Assembly: GCA_036426205.1 (NCBI GenBank)
Contig: CM071568.1
Coordinates: forward strand, 116,124,626-116,188,625
DNA: 64,000 nt
Direction: 5' to 3'
From: Ascaphus truei
Lineage: Eukaryota; Chordata; Amphibia; Anura; Ascaphidae
Position 1 is the stretch's first letter. Each line of letters opens with the position of its first letter. Below are positions 19,976 to 32,445 of the stretch, piece by piece. The translations under genes were made by a program, and so were the position numbers. The notes beneath the pieces were generated by a model. It saw nothing but the letters and a program-made list of their open reading frames with translations, was not told the DNA's origin and did not search any database.

Positions 19976-22119
19976 GCTTACAGTATGTGTGATATTAGTC
20001 AAACAGAAATAAAAATAGTAAAAAAAAGGAATGTAAAAAAGTGTAAAATAAATAATGGTGATATTTTGCCAGGAGGTCTCAATATAAAAAGAAAATAGAA
20101 TAACTGATTTTATAAATCTAATAAAAGAGGAAACTTTTTTTTAGATAGCAAAGTTGTTGCTTTGGGGCAAAATGTATGCCACTAAGTGAAATGTTTTTCT
20201 TTATCAAAGTTACTTATTCTGGCACATGGAGTTATTTATTTCATGCCTGAAAGTACAGAACCCAGCTGCATAAGTCCTCTGAGATGAGTGATTGTTGCCA
20301 TGGCCTCATAACATATTAGCAGCTGATGTGGCATCCTTGTGCAGTATGCCTGTCATTCAAACACCTCCGCTTACAGATGTGGCATGAAGCTACCATAAAT
20401 TCATCCTTTACTTCTTCTCCCTAAAACAAAATAACATGGTTCATCTCCAAATAATGAAATGACATTTACATTCTCATAGTGACAATCTGTATTGCATTAA
20501 ACTTGCACATTCCAAAATAATAATTGATCATAATAAATGCAGATCAGATAATCTGTAAGGCCTATAAGACACACAGTTATGTCATTAAAAATGTAAATGT
20601 ACAGCGGTGCTGTTTAAATGAATGTAACAGCTTACAACTTTGTATATCAATCTATATGTACGGTATAACAATATCGTTTTTTAAATGAGAACGTTGATTG
20701 TAGATATAAATACTAAATTAAACAATCAAGTGTTCATGGCGCAAAATGAAAAAATAAATAAATAGTGCAGTAAATGTGCAGAATAACTCAGTGAGTGCAA
20801 GTAAACACTGATATCACACATACTGCAGCTCCATGGAACAAAATCCTCTGGGGTGGATACTCCTTGTAGACCTCATATGGAGAAGAAAACACAAATGTAT
20901 ACAGTATGGTGCATTAACATTTTACTTTGTATAACAAACAACACAGAGGGGAAAGGGATAACTCACACTTTCCCCGCTGGTAAAGAACAGAGAGTGAAAC
21001 TGGGCGTACTCCAACCCTTCTCCCGAATCGTCTTCTCGGCATGCCCGTGCACACGGGCATGCTTTCCCTGGTCCACGTCTCTCACTCGCATCTGGAATCA
21101 CTTTGCCTGCTTCACACCTCGACCACATCAGCCAGTCAGATACCTCACGGAGTTGGTACAAGGTTGGTACAGTGGCCTCAGAAGCCCAAAAAGCCAAACA
21201 TGTTTCATCTGTATGTCGACTTCTTCTGGGGTCATGCTGTATACTCTCTGCAACCTATCTATATACTCAGCACCATCGTAATACAAATGGATACAGCTGC
21301 CTTGTCCTAACAATGGTCCAAAAGTAATTCAACTTGTACTGATCAATCTACATATTTAATGTTAGGCTCATAAAATGCAGCTGCCTCTTATTGGGTGGTG
21401 CAAATAAACTATATTCATTTGTGAAGTAACAAATGTTAATGACAGGTTTTTATACATTGATAATAAAATTCACAATAAAACAATGATTAATACATCTTAT
21501 AAAATAACATAACATAAATATAATGTATTTAAAATGAAATAATGAATCTCTACATTGAACAAATAATCCCCTATCCTACACATACAGTATACAATAATTT
21601 TATTCCTGCTGAAAAGATGAAAAGAGAAAAGGGATGTTTAAATCAGTTCAAATCCGGATAGTATAACAACTCCACTTGGCACTTGGTAATTCAATGATTA
21701 CATTTAGAACATTTTAGATGTATAAATAAATTTGCTTTAAAGAAAACCATCATTGATGGAATAGGTTTTTCCCCCCCGGAAACATCTAATTAATAAAACA
21801 TTTAATTTACCAATGCGAAGTTCAATTGAAATAAATAAATTGAACATTTTATCGAACAGGCCTTATGTTTTTTAGCAATATGTTAAGATATACAGTATGA
21901 AAAATCCACTCTGACAAAATCAAAACAGGCATTTCTCATCTATATTCATCATTTAAATCTGCACATATCGACTTGTCTCAAAAATTCAGTTTTATGTATA
22001 CATTCTATACCTCTGCCCCTTGATATAAACTCAGTTTTAATGGAGTATGATGTATCTAGGCCATTGTCCACTCCACATACTGTCTACATACAGTAGCACA
22101 AGTAGAAGAATTAAGAACA
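19976..22119. other. AT-rich non-coding stretch with one hairpin
   Basis: No supported gene. A perfect-arm hairpin CATGCCCGTG-CA-CACGGGCATG lies at about 21040-21061. The minus strand at about 21195-21228 contains CAGAAGAAGTCGAC...ATGAAACATG, a layout that resembles the PLE-linked hammerhead-like motifs elsewhere in the window but lacks a good core. Confidence 0.4.
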
Positions 22120-23070
22120 TGTAGCCCATGCCCCCCCCCCCCCCGGTCGCAGATTTGACCTCTAAGATGTATTGAGGGCTGGCTACATGTACTATGGTGG
22201 TGCATACCTGCTTGGAACAGAAGGGCCTGAGTCTCCCGCGTTGGTATGGGGGAAAACAGGGACAGGCTTCTGGGGTATATGCCTCCATCTTCTTTAGCAA
22301 CGGTGCAGCGCCTCCATCTTCTGACGAGACCTATAGGGATAGGTTAAGATCCTCCTAGAAGAAGCCCTGGTCCCAGGGCAAGTGATCTTAAACTCACACA
22401 CAGTCTCTTGTATAAAATAGCAGCACTCTTTATTGTCCTTGACACAACAGATCAGCAACACTTCCTGCACAGCGGCACACAGCAGTTCATATACAGCAGT
22501 GCACTTCAAATGTATACAGGTCTTTCCTCCTCTCCTCTCCTCCAGGCTGTACCCTAACAGGATGGGCTGTATGGGGCATCAATACCCCTACGTCCACCCA
22601 AGGGTAGGCCCTCTGGGTGAGGCTAGATCTCTTCCCCCCCTCACCCCCTCAGCAGGGTGAAGGGCATTGGTCCACAGCACTACAGTGCTATCAGCTATAA
22701 TCAGTATGGCTGAGTGTCTTCTCTCCTGTATCCTGGAACTCCCAGACCATGCTCTTTCTGTTCCAGCACTCTCCACTCTCACAGACTGAACAGACTCCAC
22801 TCTCCAGACTGACACTCCCTTCTCTCCCCTGCAACAGACTGACACAGACTCACAGGCGCAGCCCACTAAATAGATACAGCCTGCCCCTTATGATGTCAGC
22901 AGAACCTCCCCTCTGTCTCAGGCCTGCCAAAGATTCAGGGGCCTACCTCTGTCACTCAAGGCAGAGCTTGGTGGGGGGAAAACCCATGATTACTACTGGC
23001 GCCTGCCCTTACCAGGGCTTACTCCAGTAGGAGAAGTATAGGTAGCCCACTATTTCTTACAGGGGCTACA
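22120..23070 (-). mobile_element. LTR-B, complete solo LTR
   Basis: 951 bp with TGTAGCCC...GGGGCTACA ends and a 4-bp repeat AACA on both sides (22116-22119 and 23071-23074). AATAAA on the minus strand (about 22430) sets the likely orientation. It matches the truncated copy at 3508-4308. No internal region is present, so it is probably a solo LTR left by recombination. The superfamily is unknown. Confidence 0.75.
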
Positions 23071-24166
23071 AACATGTTAAGAAATACTGTACATTAAAAC
23101 AATCTCCCATTTAAACTTCCTCCCTATGTCAAAAAAGAGAACAGATTGTAATGCAAATTGATGGTTTTTAGGAATGACCATTGCACACATGTATTTATTG
23201 TATATAAAGACATTTCATTATCCTTTAATCGCATCCTTACCATTTCTCGTAAGCTTGCCTCCACTTGAATATTGAAAGTAGCTCTGGTACCAGAGGATTC
23301 TTAAGTTTGTTCTATAGTTTGATAATGCATGCTGATGGTCACACAAATGTTCACCAAAACTCTTTTAGCCTCTACAGGTGGAATCTTTCCTTATGGCCCA
23401 GTGTCCTCGGGCAATCCTATAGCACATTCCAAAAATCGGGGACACTCCGCAGGACAGTTCATAGCAGGCTGTAATAGCCCATCGGATTAACACAGCGGGG
23501 TCCATGCATTTGAATGTGAATCACGTTGTTTGAATCGTTGTTTGAATCCTACCGGGCTGCACCTGTCTGTAAGAGATGTGCCTCTTGCGGAGAAAAGTAC
23601 TTTACACTATGCGTTATCCTCCGATAACACATTTTAGAAGTATTTTATTCCTGGAATGCAAATGTTAGTTTGCTTTAGTGTATAAAGAGATAGCCACATA
23701 AAAAATGCACATTGTTCTGGAGGCTTTAAGCTGCTGAATAAAGAGACAGTGCCATTTTTCACATCTTTGAATCTTGCGCATATTTCCAGATATAATACTA
23801 GTTGCCAACTTGAATTATTCTTGAACCTATTGCTATGCAAATAATGAATATAGCAGGTACAATAAAACAGATACAGAAATTGAAGGGGTGGCATATAAAT
23901 CAGGGAATACAAATACACTGATTAGAAACAATAACATTCATGACATCTATTTAGATAGAAATTCAAGCTAGATTTTAAAATGTTAACCATCTGTAACCTG
24001 GCAGTAATGTATGTGTTTTCCCTACTACATTGTGAAAGTTTCTGTACTCTAATATATATTTAACCCTCGCTGATTTCGCATAGTGTTTCTCTTGACATTC
24101 TGGGTGGGCTGATGTTGTTGTGGAACTGGCACTCGTGCAGTGGCTGGATAGTAGAATGCTAAAATC
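23071..24166. other. Non-coding sequence with a half-copy of a hairpin repeat
   Basis: At 23478-23520 the sequence AGCCCATCGGATTAACACAG plus CGGGGTCC is related to one arm of the hairpin repeats at 48252-48341 and 54842-55072. Nothing else is recognised. Confidence 0.4.
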
Positions 24167-24909
24167 AAAAATCATAGCATAATACTACAACGCACAACAT
24201 GCAACACATAACTAACACTAGACAAACGCTGAGATAAACAGGTGACAATTAATATTACAACACATTTAATTATGACATATCATATATAAAAATACAAAAA
24301 TACATATATATAAAAAAGGGTTCAATCAGGACACTCCAACTCGGGTGGGGGTACCTGCTTACCAGAGGCAAGAAGGTATCAGGCGTTGGATAGATTCAAG
24401 AGTATCCCCTATTATGGATAGCAGCTGCCGTGGCTGACGTCTGTGCTGGGGCATGTAGTACTCCTGTCCAGGCCGGGGTAGATCTTTTCCGACCTGCGGC
24501 GTCTGCATCCTTCCGTAATCAGCACTGCACACGTGTAGTGGTGGCTGTGGGATGGTAGCCGCAGTCTCGTCCTGTCCTGCCCCACCAAATGGAGTAATAG
24601 CAACTTCCAGGAGATGCGTGCACAAACGGGAGCGTCTTTAGCAGCGTCTCAGCAGATGCCAGCTTCCAAGGGGGATAGAAATCACACCGGCGTATGGGGT
24701 GTAGTGTAGAACCACACTACGCGTTTCGAAAGTCCAGCTTTCTTCTTCAGGGGTGAAATATAATAATATTATAGTCCCTGTAAGTCCCGAATTATATAGT
24801 TCCGATTTATAGAAACAGTGCGCGATTTCAAGTTAGGTCATGCGCAGATGGCAATTATTAAGACTAGAACACTCAGCGCATGACAAGACAACAAACAAGA
24901 CATATAAAA
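24167..24909 (-). mobile_element. PLE-associated direct repeat (pseudo-LTR-like), copy 1
   Basis: 743 bp, nearly identical to 28492-29232. On the minus strand the second copy lies downstream of a PLE GIY-YIG reading frame. The pair resembles the pseudo-LTR direct repeats of Penelope-like elements. It carries the hammerhead-like motif at 24711-24751. The repeat ends at GACATATAAA, exactly where the large inverted repeat begins. Confidence 0.6.
24711..24751 (-). ncRNA. Hammerhead-ribozyme-like motif in PLE repeat, copy 1
   Basis: The minus strand reads CTGAAGA, then a 5-bp stem GAAAG/CTTTC with a short loop, then GAAAC, then GCGTAG, in which A-U and C-G could form a minimal stem III. This matches the hammerhead order CUGANGA - stem II - GAAA - short stem III. 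One extra A precedes stem II and may weaken or abolish activity. Known PLEs carry minimal hammerheads; activity here is inferred only. Confidence 0.4.
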
Positions 24910-24954
24910 CGTGTGGACTGTTCCCTGACCTCGGCTACAGGCCGTCCTGCCACA
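24910..24954. mobile_element. LTR-D remnant at left arm edge
   Basis: 45 bp equal to the first 45 bp of the complete LTR-D at 38470-38991, seen in reverse complement. It is cut where the inverted duplication begins. The next five bases (24955-24959) are the complement of TGTAT, which also flanks the far end of LTR-D at 38992-38996. Confidence 0.75.
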
Positions 24955-27589
24955 ATACAATATATACAACTAGAGACACTACTAAATTGAAAGTCTCTCC
25001 TGAGTTTGGATTCTTAGAAATTCGTTCGGATTGTATTCAGTGACCCAACTTGGCTTTTTTAGTTCCGAATCTGCAGATGGATTTTGGTGGTGGTGGGTAG
25101 GGGGATGTGGGGGGAGATTTGGTCTAAACATTCCACAAAATTCCAGGAAACTCATTTGGACTGGTTTTCCCATCCCTAGTGACATGTCCATCACCAGATC
25201 GTCCATGTTACCAAATTATATAATTGATTGTGATTAGGTAATTTCTGTAGCCTGCAGGTAATAAGGGATATTCAGCGCTCGTGCTACAGGTGATTGGTAA
25301 TGGAGAATCCCTTTGCTGCACGTGTGGGGAGCGTCTCCCTAGCAGCTCCCACCTCAAGGTGGTCCCCCCTAATAAAAGGAGGGAAGACACCCTGAAAAAC
25401 AAAAAAAGAGAATGCACACAATGCGCACCAGGGATTAAGGAAATGTCATTTATTAATAAAAATACACACAAATACTGAGGGGATCCAACCCCACCTCAGT
25501 ATACAAATATTACACAGCTCAGATCCAGTGAACCCTGAGATATCAGTATCTCTAAACCATATAACACATAAAATACAATAGAGAACAAATTTAATCAGTT
25601 GATATAAAACAATAATCCAAGATTGCTTAGAGTGAAACCGCCATAGAGGACTACATATACAAAAACAGAAACAAATGCAATTAGTTAATATAAAACGATA
25701 ATCCTAGATGGTCTAAAGTAAAACCGCCATAGAGGACTAACAAGGGCTAACAGGGGGAGACGGTAACTCACACTAAAGTAGAAATGCAGGTCCACGGCAG
25801 CCGTACAGAGATCCGGATCACGGCACCGCAGGGATGGAAACACCGCATGTGCTTCGCGCAGGCTCCGTCTCAGCCCGTCAGCAAACACGCGCAGGATGAC
25901 CTGTCGTGACCTTTCTGTAGCCTGGTTCATAAACTTGTAGGGCACAAAATAAATCTAATTAACAAACAATGCAATTAGTACATGCATCTTCATTTCATGT
26001 TGAATAAGATGATGTGCACAATGTAACAGAACTTTTGATCAGATTTAAATTATTTAGGACAGGCTGTATTCAAGTCACCTGTTCACTTTTTTTTGGTAAA
26101 ATTTAGTATGTACCTCTGTATTGACTCACATCTAACCATACTGACGGAGTCTTTTATGAATTTTCTTATTGGGTAGTTTCAGCTGTCAGAACCTCAACAT
26201 GTGTCAAACTGAACAATTTTCTCTTTTACCCTCTTGTTCTACACAAAAACAATGAGGTCAAGCTATGTTTTACAGTTTTTCCAGTCCTAAAACCTTCTGT
26301 AACATTTAAAGCAAACAATTCTGAAAAGCTGGCAGAAGTCAAACTTTTCCCACAACCTGACTATAAAAAATCAGATGCATGTATATTTTCTTATTAAAAT
26401 TGTCTTATTATATGAAATGGGACACATTTTCCTTCAAAACAAAACAGTTTTCTCCTCCTTTTCTCTCCCCTTAGAATAGAGATGGGTGAATCTTTCGCTG
26501 ACTTTTGACTTTGCCGCGGATATGGTGTTTCTTCGCAGATGCAGATATTTGCAGTTCAGTCTCCAAAATGTACATTCACTATTTTTTTTCCTACCCATGA
26601 CACATTTGCATATGAATTTGAATGTTTGCTTTGACATTCATTTTGAGAGGAGTATAAATAAGGGTGCAGCCTTAGGTCTAAGCCATTGTGTTCTTGGGTT
26701 TGGCTTGGTGTGGGTTACTAGATGGCTGCCACTGTAGTAGTGCTGCTGGCTCATATATTTGATTATATACTAATATTGTGTAGCCCCCTATTCCCCCCTT
26801 GCCTAGGGTGACCACATGTGATGCTATTACCTGAGTGGCAAAAAGGAGGGCTGATCCTCCGCTACTGGGAGCCTGGGGTGTGTATAATGAATATACTAGC
26901 AGTGCCTGCACTTGGGAAGGATCCTCACACAGTGGGATAGCCCCTCCCAAGACAATACAGTCAGTAATTGTCCACAAGGGTATATGTAACAGTATTTACT
27001 AAACAGTAACTTATAACAACTATGCAACATAACATAACACCACATCACTGTATAATGAACACCCCACTCAGTACCACCAGTGAGTGTCCCAAATGTACTT
27101 TGGGTGCTAGGCACCAATACCCTGCTGTCCCTTTCCCAGTGTCAAGCCCACCAAAAAGTGCAAGGAGTAGTGCTCTCCCGTGAACTGGTTGTGCACTTGT
27201 TGAGGTACCTGCCGAGTACTCCAGTATTCGGTGTGGCCGACTTAGAAATGAGGATCCGTCTGATCCAGCGACGTGGCCCTCAGCGGTGGTGTCCGCCTCT
27301 GTGTTGGGTGCACTCTGGTAGTAGGGTCTCACCTTTAAGAGTCTTTGTTAACACCCCGGTGGTCTGGTCTCAGACCACAGACCGCGATCACCACATGGCG
27401 TCTTCCTTGTGTCCCTGACACTATAGTAAAATGGGTAAGTGTCACTATCTAAGGGGCCTTCCCTGCAGCAGTCACCTGCTTCACGTGATTGGGACCTATC
27501 TGGGACCTAAGGGGAGTTTCTAGCCTAGTCTGAGTGCCACTGACACTCAGACCCTGCCTTCCTCTTGTCTGCCCTGGCTCCAACTCACT

Positions 27590-27860
27590 AACTGACTCCT
27601 CACTAACTGACTCCTCACTAACTGACTCCTCACTTATTGACTCCTCACTAACTGACTCCTCACTAACTGACTCCTCACTAACTGACTCCTCACTAACTTA
27701 CTCCTCACCAACTTACTCCTCGCTAACTGACTAACTGACCTGACTGACCTGACTGACCTGACTGACCTGACTGACCTGACTGACCTGACTGACCTGACTG
27801 ACCTGACTGACCTGACTGACCTGACTGACCTGACTGACCTGACTGACCTGACTGACCGAC
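27590..27860. repeat. Two adjoining minisatellites (15 bp and 9 bp)
   Basis: About ten copies of CTAACTGACTCCTCA (27590-27734), then about thirteen copies of GACCTGACT (27735-27860). The reverse-complement counterpart in the other arm is at 35595-35890, with fewer and messier units. The ORFs across it are artefacts of the period. Confidence 0.9.
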
Positions 27861-28210
27861 AAATTGACTCCTGACTCCTGACTAACTGCCTCACTCACTA
27901 CCTTAACTGTCAGAATCTCTCAGCCTTATTGGTTGCCTAGCAACATGTGGACTGCAGCTCCAGAGGCTGTTGGAACTTGCCGTTCCCTTGCTGCTATACT
28001 CCTATGGAAAGGTAATGGGACAAACCGGGGATCAGGGGGACCCAGGCTATAATTATGTACTTATTAAACCTAGTAGTATTTAATATGACTGTGAATTGAC
28101 TGACCACTGTCTGTGTCCATTCCGTCTGGGGCCTGGCCTTGGATATACTGTACTATCTGTATCTATTGTCTTCTTTATTTTAACAGTATAGGAATAAAAA
28201 TAACACAAAC

Positions 28211-28491
28211 AATTTAGTTAAAGGAAAGATTAATTTATATATTTCGTTTTTGCACCCATTCTACTATCCAATAAAACAGAAGATAGGTAGCGCTATATCC
28301 CACAAATAGGCTAGCTGCCCTTGATATAACCCTGACCCCTGTGAAATGGAAAGAAGTTATATCTGTGGTGCACTGCACTAGTATGTAAAAAACAATAAAT
28401 AAATAATTTTATACAACCAGTATCACGGTAATGGTCCGTCCATAAAGGTGCTCCAACGTGATGGAAGGGTACATGAAAAATAAAAAATAAA
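28211..28491. other. Left arm, non-coding, paired with the divergent right-arm segment
   Basis: No gene. It corresponds loosely to about 34960-35284 on the other arm (shared GGGCAGCTAGC and TGCAAAAA blocks). Confidence 0.45.
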
Positions 28492-29232
28492 AAATCATAG
28501 CATAATACTGCAACGCACAACATGCAACACATAACTAACACTAGACAAATGCTGAGATAAACAGGTGACAATTAATATTACAACACATTTAATTATGACA
28601 TATCATATAAAAAATACAAAAATACACATATATAAAAAAAAGGGTTCAATCAGGACACTCCAACTCGGGTGGGGGTACCTGCTTACCAGAGGCAAAAAGG
28701 TATCAGGCGTTGGATAGATTCAAGAGTATCCCCTCTTATGGATAGCAGCTGCCGTGGCTGACGTCTGTGCTGGGGCATGTAGTACTCCTGTCCAGGCCGG
28801 GGTAGATCTTTTCCGACCTGCGGCGTCTGCCTCCTTCCGCAATCAGCACTGCACACGTGTAGTGGTGGCTGTGGGATGGTAGCCGCAGTCTCGTCCTGTC
28901 CCGCCCCGCCAAATGGAGTAATAGCAACTTCCAGGAGATGCGTGCACAAACGGGAGCGTCTTTAGCAGCGTCTCAGCAGATGTCAGCTTCCAAGGGGGAT
29001 AGAAATCACACCGGAGTATGGGGTGTAGTGTAGAACCACCCTTCGCATTTCGAAAGTCCAGCTTTCTTCTTCAGGGGTGAAATATAATAATAATATAGTC
29101 CCTGTAAGTCCCAAATTACATAGTTCCGATTTAAAGAAACAGTGCGCGATTTCAAGTTAGGTCATGCGCAGATGGCAATTATTAGGACTAGAACACTCAG
29201 CGCATGACAAGACAACAAACAAGACATATAAA
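28492..29232 (-). mobile_element. PLE-associated direct repeat (pseudo-LTR-like), copy 2
   Basis: 741 bp, nearly identical to 24167-24909. It lies 636 bp downstream, on the minus strand, of the end of the PLE GIY-YIG frame at 29868. Confidence 0.6.
29036..29075 (-). ncRNA. Hammerhead-ribozyme-like motif in PLE repeat, copy 2
   Basis: Same CTGAAGA and GAAAG/CTTTC stem as copy 1, but GAAACGCGTAG has become GAAATGCGAAG, which removes the stem III pairs. Probably a dead version. Confidence 0.35.
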
Positions 29233-29867
29233 GACAAAAAGAAGCAGCAATAAGTGACAGATGACAATAAACATGTATATAAATAGACAAATCATTATTC
29301 ATCAATGACACTATAGTCATAATATATTATGATGAAAATCAATATAAATGACCAGATTAGTCATATTAAAGGTCTATGAACAACCACAAACAAATGCAAT
29401 AAAATATCTGATGGTTCCCTAGAGAAACAAGTCGAGCAATATGGAACACCTAAATCTGATGTAGCTGACAAAAAACACCATTACCTATAAAGGGGTAAAT
29501 CTTAATACCTCCTATAGTGTAGTGTAATTTATAAAATATATAAAATAGTGTGTAAGGAATACTGTGTAATAATCTAACAAGTGATGTCTAAATGCTTACT
29601 AAAAACTAATATACATGTGATATAAGGAGTGACAGTGTGTGTATTAGAATTGTAATGAATTGATAAAAAAGAAAAGATGAGTAGTGTGAGGTAATGTGTA
29701 AAATAACTTAAACAAAAATAATAAAAAATGTACCAATACCTAATATGTATATATTAGTGATTCTAGGTAATCTGGTACCGTGTACCATTAGTAACAGTGA
29801 ACTGTTCAGAGGTAATTACAACCATTAATGCAATAGCAGTATACCATGCCGGCTCAGAGACATTGAT
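29233..29867 (-). other. PLE 3' untranslated region, left arm
   Basis: AT-rich sequence between the GIY-YIG stop and the pseudo-LTR. The part 29600-29830 pairs closely with 33352-33560. Confidence 0.5.
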
Positions 29868-30232
29868 GGATCATTTATCAAGAAGGAAAGGCTTCAGGTC
29901 AAATTCTATGTTAAGTCCTGCTGGTGCTAAAGTTTGTAACTCATAGATCCAAAAGGATTCTCTCTTTCCCAGCTGACTTTTCATATCCCCTCCGTGCCAG
30001 TTAGGCAACATGGCCTCTATTGCCACACACTTAAGGCCTCTTGGATCCTTACCGTGCACTTGGAGGAAATGGTTCGATACATTATGCGAAACCAGGCCCC
30101 TTTTGATATTATAAATATGTTCGTAAAACCGATGTTTTATGGGTCTGGTGGTCATCCCCACATACTGCAGACCACAAGGACATTCAAGGAGATAAATAAT
30201 ATTGGTGCTATTACATGTGATGTGCTGTAAAA

Positions 30233-30718
30233 TATTTTACCAGGAAGTAATACATTGAGAGTTACCTCTCGTTTTCAAGTATGTCCTGGGCACAGAGTAA
30301 AACAAATAGTACATGGTTACAAGTACAGTTACATAAATGAACAGGCTATACATTATATACAAGACATTGCGTGCACAGTTAAAGAAAATGTATATTATGA
30401 GCGTATGAAACAGTTATAGACCAGGTTAAAATGTGAGACAGCCTTAGATTTGAAAGAACTTAAACTGGTGGTGGATGTGAAAGTCTCTGGTAGGTTGTTC
30501 CAGTTTTGGGGTGCACGGAAGGAGAAGGAGGAACGTCCGGATACTTTGTTGAGCCTTGGGACCATGAATAGTCTTTTGGAGTCTGATCTCAGGTGATAAG
30601 TGCTGCAGGTGGTAGGGGTGAGGAGCATGTTCAGGTAGCTGGGTAGCTTGCCCATGAAGAATTTAAAGGCAGGGCAGGAAAGGTGAACTTTGCGCCTAGA
30701 CTCTAGTGTTGACCAATC
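30233..30718 (-). mobile_element. 5'-truncated LINE (L2/CR1/Rex-like C-terminus and 3' tail)
   Basis: An 86-residue frame at 30655-30395 contains RLFMVPRLNKVSGRSSFSFR, APQNWNNLPETFTSTTSLSS and FKSKAVSHF, the conserved post-RT tail of many vertebrate LINEs of the L2/CR1/Rex1 group. The 3' sequence with AAAATATTTTACCAGG matches 17366-17480. It interrupts the left PLE copy, and the right arm lacks it. A few bases of PLE sequence were lost at the insertion point. Confidence 0.8.
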
Positions 30719-30874
30719 TAGTTCTTAGTTGAAGTGAAAGATGATTTTTTAGTACTGAATTTGCAGGCTATACATGTGTTGCATATATAATACCCTTTTA
30801 TGTCATTTTTATTTCTATTCTGATAACAGTTTCGTTTAAGTGAAAAGACTCTAATTCCTGTAATGTGCCAGACC

Positions 30875-30929
30875 AAATAAAAAAAATGTCGTCGATGTAG
30901 CGCAGCCATAGTACCAGGTTTGCTCCGAA
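30875..30929 (-). other. Spacer of the inverted repeat, coding the PLE YIDD motif
   Basis: 55 bp that occur once and are in frame with the left-arm PLE on the minus strand (GANLVLWLRYIDDIFFIW). The axis of the inverted repeat therefore lies within the RT active-site codons. Confidence 0.8.
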
Positions 30930-32032
30930 GGTCTGGCACATTACAGGAATTAGAGTCTTTTCAAGAATATATTAATAATAATCCTTTCAATTTGAAATTT
31001 TCGTTTGCATTGAGTAATATTTCTTTAGAATTTTTAGATTTAGTTATATACATCTCAAACAACACAATACATACAAAAACCCACTTTAAGAAGGTTCAAG
31101 CGAATAATTATTTACACGCCAATAGCCATCACAACCCTGCGTGGATCGATAACATCCCCAAAGGACAATTCACTAGATTAAAAAGAAATAGCTCGACACA
31201 GGATTCATTTCACAATCAGGCACAAGACCTCAAGAATAGATTAATCGATAGGAAATATTCTATAAAACATCTAGATGAAGTTATAGCAGAGGTCGAATCA
31301 TTAGAACGATCAACACTCTTACAATATAAACCAAAAACACTCACGACTCAATCACAAATACCGTTTATAACACAGTATAACCAAATGGCCCCAGGCATAA
31401 AGAAAATCATTCAGAAACATTGGCCAATTCTAATGAAAGTTAAAGATTTATAACAGATATTGCCTCTAAAACCACAGATAATATTCACAAAAGCCCCAAA
31501 TATAGGCCAAAGGTTGGCTCCTAGCTGTCCACTTAAACAAAACTGTTATCAGAATAGAAATTAAAATGACATAAAAGGGTATTATATATGCAACACATGT
31601 ATAGCCTGCAAATTCAGTACTAAAAAATCATCTTTCACTTCAACTAAGACACTGAAGACATATACCATTAAACAGCACATCACATGTAATAGCACCAATG
31701 TTATTTATCTCCTTGAATGTCCTTGTGGTCTGCAGTATGTGGGGATGACCACCAGACCCATACAACATCAGTTTTATGAACATATTTATAATATCAAAAG
31801 GGGCCTGGTTTCGCATAATGTATCGAACCATTTCCTCAAAGTGCACGGTAAGGATCCAAGATGCCTTAAGTGTGTGGCAATAGAGGCCATGTTGCCTAAC
31901 TGGCGCAGAGGGGATATGAAAAGTCAGCTGGGAAAGAGAGAATCCTTTTGGATCTATGAGTTACAAACTTTAGCACCAGCAGGACTTAACATAGAATTTG
32001 ACCTGAAGCCTTTCCTTCTTGATAAATGATCC
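30930..32032 (+). pseudogene. Penelope-like element, right-arm copy: RT thumb, linker and GIY-YIG
   Basis: Starts abruptly at SGTLQELESFQEYINNNPF and keeps the thumb region missing from the left arm (LEFLDLVIYISNNTIHTKTH, NNYLHANSHHNPAWID, PKGQFTRLKRNSS). A frame break near 31450 follows. The Cys-rich linker is next, then GIY-YIG: VIYLLECPCGLQYVGMTTRP, HFLKVHGKDPRCLKC, KRESFWIYELQTLAPAGLN and a stop at about 32030. It lacks the RT palm up to and including YIDD, so it never stood alone as an element. It is about 95% identical to the left copy in the nuclease domain. Confidence 0.87.
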
Positions 32033-32058
32033 ATCCCTGTCTCTGAGCCGGCATGGTA

Positions 32059-32418
32059 CACAGGCGGCATACTTTATTTGAGTACGGCTCATTCCACAAG
32101 CCGGGATATGTCCCGGCTTGCGATCCGCACTCCCTCAGCGTGCCGCGCATCATCGATGCGCGGTCACGCGTCATCGGGTGCCTGTGCAGCCTGTACGCAT
32201 GCCCAGGGCTCCCCGAGGGAGCCCTGGTGTCGCGCGGATGTGAGGACGGCGGTGGGACGTTCCGGGGGACCCGGCGGACCAGGTGAGGAGAGGGGGAAGC
32301 CCCGATCGGCGGGCCTCTCCTCCGTGTCTTCGGCGTGCGCCCGGCACCCTCCGGCGCGCGCCAGGTTACTGCTGCGGCCGAGAACGGGCAAATGCTCGAA
32401 TAAACTCGGCCGCAGCAG
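32059..32418. mobile_element. GC-rich TA-flanked MITE, copy 2
   Basis: 360 bp, starting CACAGGCGGC and ending CCGCAGCAG, with TA on both sides (32057-32058, 32419-32420). The left arm gives the empty site, CATGGTATACTGC in reverse complement, which confirms a TA duplication. It inserted after the inverted duplication formed. Confidence 0.88.
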
Positions 32419-32445
32419 TATACTGCTATTGCATTAATGGTTGTA

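Larger units (their letters stand above)
29868..30940 (-). pseudogene. Penelope-like element, left-arm copy: RT motif C, then GIY-YIG
   Basis: Read on the minus strand. From about 30930 it encodes LVLWLRYIDDIFFIWSGTLQELESF, which is the RT catalytic YIDD block and start of the thumb. A ~560-bp deletion relative to the right arm follows, then CNTCIACKFSTKKSSF, a LINE insertion (30233-30718), and the GIY-YIG nuclease end with IYLLECPCGLQYVGMTTR (the variant GIY...YVG motif), the following Arg and His-rich helix, RESFWIYELQTLAPAGLN and a stop at 29868. In PLEs the RT and nuclease together drive target-primed insertion. The deletion and insertion make this copy dead. Confidence 0.85.

Noticed and set aside
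21040..21061. Transcription terminator at the CATGCCCGTG hairpin
   Set aside because: A bacterial-type terminator makes no sense in this vertebrate repeat context, and no U-run follows.
24359..24625. 88-residue ORF repeated at 28683-28949
   Set aside because: It lies in the PLE-associated direct repeat. The two copies are nearly identical because the DNA is duplicated, and the divergent third copy near 34500 does not keep the frame.
27590..27860. CRISPR-like repeat array
   Set aside because: There are no unique spacers between repeats and the context is a vertebrate transposon; these are minisatellites.
27534..27894. SLTDSSLTDS and VRSVRSVRS repeat proteins
   Set aside because: The 15-bp and 9-bp minisatellite periods are multiples of three, so frames stay open without coding.
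26778..28210. Possible further LTR starting TGTAGCCCCC in the inverted repeat arms
   Set aside because: No matching CA end, target duplication or polyadenylation signal could be placed with confidence.
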